A stretch of DNA of 64,000 bases from Chamaelirium japonicum (taxonomy: Eukaryota > Streptophyta > Magnoliopsida > Liliales > Melanthiaceae): positions 41,685,633 through 41,749,632 of the forward strand of contig OX393554.1 in assembly GCA_947650365.1 (NCBI GenBank). Direction: 5' to 3'. The notes beneath the pieces are model-generated. The model was not told where the DNA came from and did no database searches. It worked only from the letters and a program-made list of their open reading frames with translations. Position numbers and translations under genes: made by a program. Positions 57,601-64,000 of this stretch are shown in pieces. Position 1 is the stretch's first letter. Every line of letters starts with the position of its first letter.

Positions 57601-59827
57601 TAATTGCAAAAGGAGGATGAATTGAAATTGAAAACCCTAGAACGGAGAAGCGTGTACGCTTGTTCGCTTGTATCTTCCGAAGATTCTTCCTTGCTTCCAG
57701 TCTTTTCTTCCTTCGCAAGCTTCTACCTCGTCGCCACGCCTTTTCGTCTACGACTTCGCGGAAGATCGACGCGGAGATCCTTCATCTTCAAAGATCAACT
57801 CGTCTCGGCTTCTTCAACCTTTCTTCTGGACCACGCCCCCTTTTTTCCGTCCCTTCATCTGCAACAACGGAGTTCCTGTCAGCCGCCGGCATTGACCAAC
57901 GCACGGTTTGAAATCGTCCCTCAATATTTTCGTGTGATAAACCTTCTTCTTCCAACCGGCCTTATTGCTGAATTTCCATTAGGGTTTCCTAAATATTTGG
58001 TTTTCTGAGAATCTCATCCATTAGGGTTTATCGGCTAGATCTTTGGTTGTTCTTTGATACATTGGCTTTATTATTTGAGATTGTGATCATCCTTATTGCT
58101 GGAATTGAGTACTAAAATCTGGAATTAATATTTATCTTGTCAGTTTATTACTTTGCTGAAATAAATCTGCGTGGGAATGAATGAATGATGAATATGGTTC
58201 TTGTACTTTGCTGAAATTCGATTATGATATGCTGAAATCTGATTTTAATGTTTTAAATTCAGCACTTGAGTTTATTTAAGCATCCGCATCCCATCAATTT
58301 CACTTACCTTGCTGCTCTAGTACAGTTATCTAGTTGCCTTACCAATTACCTCACTTTAAAAGTATAATATTGTCATCATTATGCATATAGTAAAACTATT
58401 AGTAAATTTTGCTTGCAGGCCTGTCGTTTTGCGACATCACTGAGTGTTCGTTACTTAGATGATAGCTTTGGCTTTTGTCAGGTTCTAGCAGCAGCAGGAG
58501 AACGCTTAGAGTGGAATAGAGTGCCAGTGATGGGCATCCTATCAAGAGCTACGACCTTCCCTAGAATGCTTAGAGTAGCTTCTTCTCAATTTTTAGTTGG
58601 TTGTGGAGAATTAAAATGTAATTTTAACAGTTCTTTGGAATAAGAGTTGTACTTATTTATCAATGTTTAGATAGAAAGATAATATGTTTAAGCTCTGTAA
58701 CCTGGTGCCCTATTTCTCTTGTTAAAAAAAATCACCATCCTCCCGGAGTTTCGGACTTTCGTCCTTTTCCAAAATTTGGACTGAGACAATCATAGTCATA
58801 AGACATAATTTGAGGAGTCATAGAACATTCGTTTCAGGTATAAACATTAAAACCCCAACGACGTTAAGTAAATACAGTAAGTGATAGATGCATGTGGAAG
58901 AAAACATGCAAACGCAAGTCCAAAAGCATTTACACATAACAAATACATTCACGCATCAAGTTACTACTGTTGAAAAAACTGCAATGTTAATAACAGATGA
59001 CATTAGCAGCACAATAAGTCAATAAAGAAACTTACCAATTGAAGATCTTCCAGCAGCTGTTCAAGTGGTTGCCTCTCAGCGAGATCCCTATCAGTCAAGG
59101 ACAGTGGCATTGCTTCCAAACAATCCACATGAATGATGTTTTGCACCTCTAAGCATTCTTTCACCTTTAACTCGTACAGTAGATGCTTCTCTAGACTTCT
59201 GCAGGCAACCTCTGCCATGTCTTGCCGGGGAGGCAGTTGAAGACAATAAAACAGCAGTTGCAAAATAGCATCAGAATTCTTCACAGTAACTAGTCGGCTG
59301 TTACTGGTACAAAACACATGAGTTCCGAAGGGCCTGTAAGGAGTAAGCTTGGTGAAGCTGCCTATGACTTCCAACAATGGACTCGTGCAACCCATGAACA
59401 AACAGGACCGATGACTGGAAATGGACTTGGCACTTCTCAAAACGATGCTGTAGAAAACCAGCACCAGCTGGGATTTTCCAATGGAGTTGAGGTTGAAACA
59501 GAATGATCTAGGACATAGGAAATGAAGAATAGCCTGAAATTGTTCCTTGAAGGCTAATAGTGGGGCCAGTAAAAACCTTGGAACAATATCTTCTGTCATG
59601 ACAAAATGTAAGAAGCGGCGAGACCAATCCTCTCGCTGGAGCGCATGCCCGAAGACACAATCTCCAACAAGAGGAGACCCAAAAGTCAAACAGAAAGGAA
59701 GTACGTGTTTGCTGCTATCACCTTTGAGACGTTCCAATAACCATAGAGTAGCAAGGACTGAAATTGAGCCTCCTGATGAATGGCCAGTGAACACTACCCG
59801 CTTCTTCTCAGCTACAGCTCTATGAAT
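53923..59827 (-). CDS. EDS1: EDS1 lipase-like immune regulator, exons 2 and 3 (exon 1 not in view)
   Basis: Join 59036-59827 and 53923-54645, minus strand, 504 codons plus stop, with no break. Exon 2: alpha/beta-hydrolase (class-3 lipase) domain with FTGHSSGGS (nucleophile-position Ser, residue 17 of the exon), DIVPR (Asp 80) and EKHLLYE (His 215). Exon 3: the EP domain typical of EDS1/PAD4/SAG101, with GYYDTFKLQ, EPLDIANYYRHSKNEDTGPY and WWKTLP. EDS1 pairs with PAD4 or SAG101 in nucleus and cytoplasm and passes on TIR-receptor immune signals; the EP cavity binds TIR-made nucleotides. Intron 2 is 4390 bp, enlarged by insertions. The N-terminal part of the lipase domain must lie right of 59827, probably past Cop-H. 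Confidence 0.93.
55588..55700 (+). pseudogene. Copia RNase H fragment
   Basis: KILCDNQMVMSNTNNPIFH then, after a frameshift, HIEVDCHFVR: the CDN and HIEVDCH blocks of copia RNase H. Only about 110 bp remain. Confidence 0.75.
55765..56205. mobile_element. Truncated relative of the 53289 MITE
   Basis: Starts GGGCAAATTACACAAACTCC and follows the 53289 element, with extra sequence about 55872-56040. The right terminal repeat is missing. Confidence 0.7.
57082..58296 (+). repeat. Solo LTR of the Gyp-B family (1215 bp) in EDS1 intron 2
   Basis: TGATCCAGACGAGG...CATCCCATCA, flanked by ATTTC on both sides (57077-57081, 58297-58301). Inserted antisense to EDS1. Includes the CCTATAAATCC TATA region near 57585. 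Confidence 0.93.
58407..58643 (+). pseudogene. Exon-like open segment of unknown origin
   Basis: An acceptor-like TTTTGCTTGCAG near 58409-58420 precedes ACRFATSLSVRYLDDSFGFC and a further 55 residues to a TAA. Composition is protein-like and unlike a retroelement. It runs opposite to EDS1, so it may be a captured gene fragment or a host exon. I do not recognise it. Confidence 0.35.
59036..59827 (-). CDS. EDS1: EDS1 exon 2 (lipase-like domain)
   Basis: Acceptor AATTTTCAG before 59827 and donor TTG|GTAAGT at 59035, both phase 0, 264 codons IHRAVAEKKR to LLEDLQL. Carries the Ser-Asp-His set of the lipase-like fold and the PYRPFGTHVF and NSDAILQLLFY blocks typical of EDS1. Confidence 0.94.
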
Positions 59828-60132
59828 CTGAAAATTCAAAGAAGAAGTTGCATGCTGATCATCCTACAAGATAAGGTTTAACACATTTCATGCTAACATC
59901 ATAAACACTGAAGGAACAATTTTCTCATTTAAGGGATACTAGCCAAATTATTTCCTAATATCAGTGACAACTTCTCGTCCAATGTGCAGCAGACAGAAAG
60001 CAGCAACATCCTCCCTCTTCAATAAGGACTTAAGAAGTCATTTTAGGTGTTTCAATTGGTCGTTTTGAGTGTTTATGTTGTAGATGAAACAGCCATCACC
60101 TAGCAAGTTATTTCTTATTGATATTCCTTGTC
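59828..60132. other. EDS1 intron 1, nothing recognised
   Basis: AT-rich; no sequence resembling EDS1 exon 1. Confidence 0.6.
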
Positions 60133-60365
60133 ACCAATAATCCTAGGAGAGAGAGAGAGAGAGAGACTAGGGTTTTGGGGAGAAGAAGAATCTCATGCAT
60201 GTGAGGCTTGTATACAAAGGAAGGATATGTGGCTATACATATAACTAACACCCCCCTCAAACTCACGGTGGATCAAGTCGGGTGTGACAGTGAAGAAGTT
60301 AGCAATCTGTGTATGGGCCACATAGCGCTCTCGGGTGTAATAGCAGTCAATATCGATGTGAAAAT
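60133..60365 (-). mobile_element. Copia 3'-end fragment
   Basis: On the minus strand: RNase H tail (DIDCYYTRERYVAHTQIAN), polypurine GAGTTTGAGGGGGG at 60251-60264, then an LTR start TGTTAGTTATATG at 60250 running to about 60133 with a GA tract. The rest of the element is absent. Confidence 0.75.
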
Positions 60366-60775
60366 ATCATAGAGAATATGTTAGAAAGAGAAAATATTTT
60401 AGAGAGAGAATGTTGAGAGAATATTTTAGAGAGTGAAAATGTTATCGATAGAGAAAATGACAGAAAGGAGAAAAAATATTGTCGAGAGAAATTTTAGATA
60501 AAATGTTGTAGAATGATAAAATATTGTAGAGAGAAAATACCATAGAGTGAAAATATTTTAGAGGGGGAAAATGACAAAGAGAGGAGAAAAATATTGTAGA
60601 GAGGAAAAAATATTGTAGAGAAAAAAATATCATATTGAGAAAATATTTTAGAGATAAAATATTGGAGATAAAATGTTGTAGAGAGAAAATGCTCTAAAGA
60701 GAAATATTATAGAGAGAATATAGGTAGAGAGAGAGAATGTTGTAGATAGAGAAAATGTAATAGAAAGAGAATGGG
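60355..60775. repeat. Degenerate tandem repeat of GAGAGAAAATATTGTAG type
   Basis: About 420 bp of irregular copies of a 16-22 bp A/G-rich unit (AGAGAGAAAATATTTTAGAG and variants). No gene. Confidence 0.88.
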
Positions 60776-60831
60776 ATTATATATATAATGGTTTTAAAAC
60801 ATCATATTTTTAAAATGGAGGAAATAACTAC

Positions 60832-60971
60832 TATTAATGTATAGAAATGGGTCGGGTTACATGTATAGTCGGGTCGGGTTGTGTGTGTATACATGTACAT
60901 ATATATTGGGCTTTAGTCCCAGAATGAGAACCATTCTATTATCTCCAAACCCTAGCCGTCATCTTCTAACA
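60832..60971 (+). repeat. 5' LTR of Cop-H
   Basis: 140 bp, TATTAATGTATAG...CTAACA, with GGGTCGGGTT repeats and TATATTGGGCTTTAGTCCC. Confidence 0.92.
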
Positions 60972-60984
60972 TGGTATCAGAGCT
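60972..60984 (+). other. Primer-binding site of Cop-H
   Basis: TGGTATCAGAGCT directly after the LTR. Confidence 0.95.
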
Positions 60985-61014
60985 CTAGGGTTTCTCGCGC
61001 GACGACGGCAGCCA

Positions 61015-61470
61015 CCTCCGGTCTCCTCCTCCACCCGGCAACCCACCTCCGGCCTCCCCCTCCACCCGGCAGCCCACCTCCGGCCTCCCCTCCTCCCGAT
61101 AGATTCCCCCCCCAACCCCTCTCCTCCACCCGACTGGCCCCCCCGACCCCTCTCATCTGCCCGACAAAACCCCCCGGCCCCTCCCCTCCACCCGATAACC
61201 CCCCCCGACCCCTCTCCTCCACCCAACCGTCCCCCCCGACCCCTCTCCTCCGCCCGACAGGCCCCCCCGGCCTCTCTCCTCCGCCCGAAACCCCCTCCCG
61301 ACCCCTCCCCTCCGTCCAATAGCCCTCCCCCCGGCCTCTCCCCTCCGCCCGATCGCCATTCCCAACCCCTCCCCTCCGTCCGATAACCCCCCCCCGACTC
61401 CTCCCCTCCGCTCGATAGTCCCCTCCGGCCCCTCCCCCCCACCAGCAAACCCTCTCTCGGCTCCCCTCTC
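61015..61470 (+). repeat. C-rich tandem repeat in the Cop-H leader
   Basis: About ten diverged copies of a roughly 40-bp unit of the form CCCCCCCGACCCCTCTCCTC plus CRCCCGAYAG. It produces long Gly/Arg frames on the minus strand that I do not accept as genes. Confidence 0.88.
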
Positions 61471-61500
61471 CTTTGAATTTCCTCCATAGCATCTCCTACC

Positions 61501-62540
61501 GTGCCATTAGTCGTTGCGATCTCTCCACCGCTGAAGGCGGTCATCGTTCAGTTGTCCTCGGCCAGCGACTGGCCTGATTAGTCGCTGACCGTCGAGGCCA
61601 CGCTCTCCAATTGCGATCTTTGGGGTCACATCACCGGTGATGATCTTCCTCCAGCTGCCTCTTCCGGCTCCTCCTCTGTCACCAGTAGCGCAGCCGACAG
61701 AGTCGCGTCTTCTGCTGCGACTGCTACCGTCACGACTACTACCACGGCTGCTGCTCTCACGTGGCACCGCCACGATCAGGCCATCCAGGCCTATCTTCTG
61801 GACTCCGTTGCTCGTCCGCTCCTTACTCCCATCGGCCGCCTTCCTACAGCACGCGCGATGTGGGAATATCTCCGGGACCGGTTTCTCCCGTGCGGCGGCG
61901 CACGCCGGCATCAGCTTATTTGTGACTCGCAGTTTGCTCTTCAGGTGGAGCGTACGATTCAGGACTTCTTCAGTCTGATGAGTGCCTACTGGCATGAGCT
62001 GGACTCCCTGATCCCGGAGCGGTGTGCCTGCCTACGCTCTAGGGATTTCCAGCGCTACCTTGATGAGGGCCACCTGCACCAGTTCCTGGCAGCGCTTCGG
62101 CCGGACTTTGCTCTCATCACTGCTCAGCTCCTGCACCGTGAGCCACTCCCTCGGCTAGAGGATACCCTGCTCGCCTTGGTCAATGAGGAGACTCGCCTTC
62201 AGACTCAGGGTACTTGTCCTCCTTCACTTGCTCCTGGCTCAAACACCGTCCTGGCGGCCGGGTTCTCCGATGAGCCTGCTTCTGTCACTACTGCAAGGAG
62301 CCCAGACACATGAAGCGTGAAGTCCTACTCGTCCTCCACACAACCCCCGCTGGGGTCTGGATGAGAAAACATCACACTGGGCTCCTACTTCCCGAGACGA
62401 TCGACGAGGCGGTCAAGGTGGACGGAGCTGTGGACGTGGTCCGTCCTCCTTCCACTACTTTGGTGGTACAGCGGCTACTGTAGAGCCCTCGACGCTCCCT
62501 ACTGCTACCACTGCACCTTCTTCAGTGCTTGAGACGAACC
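61501..62540 (+). pseudogene. Cop-H gag (broken)
   Basis: The codon where Cop-D starts with ATG is GTG here. A TAG follows SDWPD near 61578-61580. Gag then reads ALTWHRHDQAIQAYLLDSVA to LPRLEDTLLALVNEETRLQ, open 61858-62313. The zinc knuckle is hit by a frameshift near 62270, and its last Cys codon is damaged. Confidence 0.87.
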
Positions 62541-64000
62541 GTCTTCAGCGCTTCGAGGAGCTCCTCCTTCGCCACCTAGCTGCCACCGGCTCCGCGACTG
62601 CTCACGGCTTGTCTGTCACCTCTGGTACTACTGCTCCATGGATCTTCGATTCGGGTGCCTCCTGTCACCTCACCTTTGACTCCACTGTACTCACTGGCTG
62701 TTCTCCTACTCCCACTCACCTAAAGGTCCGCATTGCGGATGGGACTTTAGTCCCTATTCCGCAATGTGGATCCATCACTACTACCTCTGATCCTTCTGGT
62801 CGCCTGACCCTGCCCCATGTCCATCATGCCCCTTATCTTAACATTAATATGATTTCTATCAGCTCTCTTTGCGACTCTGGACTGACTGTCACCTCACCCC
62901 TTCTGTTTGTGTTGTGCAGGATTCACGGATGGGTCAGAGAATTGGGCTGGGCCGTAGAGCATGAGGACTTTACCAGCTGGATGATTTACATGTGTCTTCT
63001 GTTCCTGTTGCGTCTGTCATGTCTGTTACTTCTGATGCCGACCTGTGGTACAGAAGGTTAGGTCATATATCGAGTGATCGGCTCAAAATTGTTTTCCGTT
63101 CGAGCGCTTTGGGTCGGGTGTCCTTCTCCCCTCTCTCTGTCTGTACGGGTTATAAATTGGCAAAGCATCTAGCTCTTCCCTTCTCTACTAGTGCTTCCCA
63201 ATCTGTTGCTTTATTTGATTTAGTACATTCTGACATTTGGGGTCCTACACCTGTTATATCTATTTCTGGTTTCATGTATTATGTATGTTTTATCGATGAC
63301 TACTCTAGGTGCACCTTGGTTTATCTTATGCGTCACCGGTCTGAAATCCCTCACATCTATAGGAGATTCACCACCATGATACATACTCAGTTTGGTCGGC
63401 GCATCAAGACTTTTCGATCTGATTGTGCCAAAGAGTATCTCTCCGCTGATATGCGTGAGATTCTTCAATCTCACGGTACTCTTCACCAGCAGTCATGTCC
63501 CCACACCCATGAGCAGAACGGAGTTGCCGAACGCAAGTATCGTCATGTCATTGAGACTGCACAAGCCTTGCTTCTCTCTGCGTCTGTTCCTCACTCCTAC
63601 TGGGCTGAAGCTATCATGACGGTTGTCCACCTTATCAGTATCACTCCGTCCTCTGCTCTGTCCGGTGCCACTCCATATGAGCGTCTTCACTCCAGCCCAC
63701 CTGACTACTCTCTTCTTCGCACGTTTGGCTGCACGTGCTTCATTCTTCTTCCTCCCCATGAGTGCACCAAACTCTCCGCTAAGTCGTTAGGTGTGTTCAC
63801 TTGGAGCTCAGTCGGGAGCACAAGGGGTATCGTTGCTACGTTCCCTTGGCTCGTCGGATCCGTGTCTCTCGTCACGTTTCTTTTATTGAGGATATCCCGT
63901 ACTTTTCCCCTGAGTCTCGGGATCTTTCCTTGCCTCCTGCGTCACCCTCCTCGCCCTCATCACTTCTCCACATCCCCGTTCTACCTCCGTATTCTGCTGC
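62541..64000 (+). pseudogene. Cop-H protease and integrase (broken)
   Basis: Protease FDSGAS with the Asp codon at 62648, open 62525-63061; frameshift near 62905; GAG-pre-integrase (SDADLWYRRLGHISSDR) and integrase core (FDLVHSDIWGPTPV, FRSDCAKEY, QNGVAERKYRH) from about 63020 to 63700; frameshift near 63780. The sequence after that is the Pro/Ser-rich linker. Confidence 0.88.

Larger units (their letters stand above)
54646..59035 (-). other. EDS1 intron 2 (4390 bp) with insertions
   Basis: Holds a copia RNase H scrap (55588-55700), a truncated MITE (55765-56205), a solo LTR (57082-58296) and an exon-like open piece on the + strand (58407-58643). Stretches 54760-55580, 56206-57081 and 58650-59035 show nothing I recognise, apart from a common plant motif AGTCCCACATCGA near 55289. 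Confidence 0.75.
60832..64000 (+). mobile_element. Cop-H: copia retrotransposon, 3' half beyond the window
   Basis: 5' LTR 60832-60971, primer site, C-rich leader with tandem repeats, gag, protease, integrase; the window ends in the linker before RT. Same family as Cop-A and Cop-D. It lies where EDS1 intron 1 would be. Confidence 0.93.

Noticed and set aside
60966..61544. 192-codon Gly/Arg-rich frame on the minus strand
   Set aside because: Product of the C-rich tandem leader of Cop-H; composition only.

Overview
This is a stretch of flowering-plant nuclear DNA. Reasons: two interrupted, spliced host genes, one of them EDS1 (a plant-only immune regulator); Ty1/copia and Ty3/gypsy LTR retrotransposons primed by the initiator-Met tRNA (TGGTATCAGAGC); solo LTRs, hAT- and Mutator-like small elements, and plant-style microsatellites. 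I cannot name the species.

Layout. 1-5464: minus-strand Ty3/gypsy element (Gyp-1) cut by the window start, with a 1.39-kb LTR. 5465-10117: AT-rich DNA with no recognised gene apart from one relic ORF. 10118-45099: a host gene on the minus strand for a plastid-type DCC (YDGDCPLC) thiol-disulfide oxidoreductase. I find four small exons at 45009-45099, 34405-34544, 31887-31994 and 10118-10174. Their reading phases fit at every junction, and introns swollen by retrotransposons separate them. The remaining 3' exon(s) lie to the left or were not found. Its introns hold Cop-A (10916-20713, itself split by the gag-protease-only gypsy element Gyp-B, 15032-20109), a hAT-like element split by a Gyp-B-type solo LTR (21700-23610), Cop-D (23776-31056, split by a Gyp-1-type solo LTR and a second hAT-like copy), the truncated Cop-E (32360-34104), and an old copia relic Cop-G (about 36390-43540) split by the very young Cop-F (37877-43218).

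45100-53700 is accessory DNA: a GGGTCGGGTC-rich MITE, a 0.75-kb inverted duplication of a copia 3' end whose spacer holds three unrelated foldback elements set in (AT)n arrays, long CT microsatellites, an 84-bp tandem duplication and two small TIR elements with clear target duplications.

53924-59827: EDS1 on the minus strand, exons 2 (lipase-like) and 3 (EP domain) fully open. A 4.4-kb intron filled with a solo LTR and other inserts lies between them; exon 1 is not visible. A 210-bp poly(A)-tailed retroposon landed exactly at the end of exon 3 and supplies the final base of the present stop codon. 60832-64000 is the 5' half of another copia element (Cop-H), cut by the window end.

How it fits together. 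Both host genes are transcribed leftwards, and nearly all other sequence is inserted DNA. LTR divergence orders events: Cop-D and Cop-A are old (about 90% LTR identity by eye), Gyp-B inside Cop-A is younger (about 97%), and Cop-F has identical LTRs. Most element genes carry stops or frameshifts; several of these breaks look older than the last transposition, which points to mobilisation in trans.
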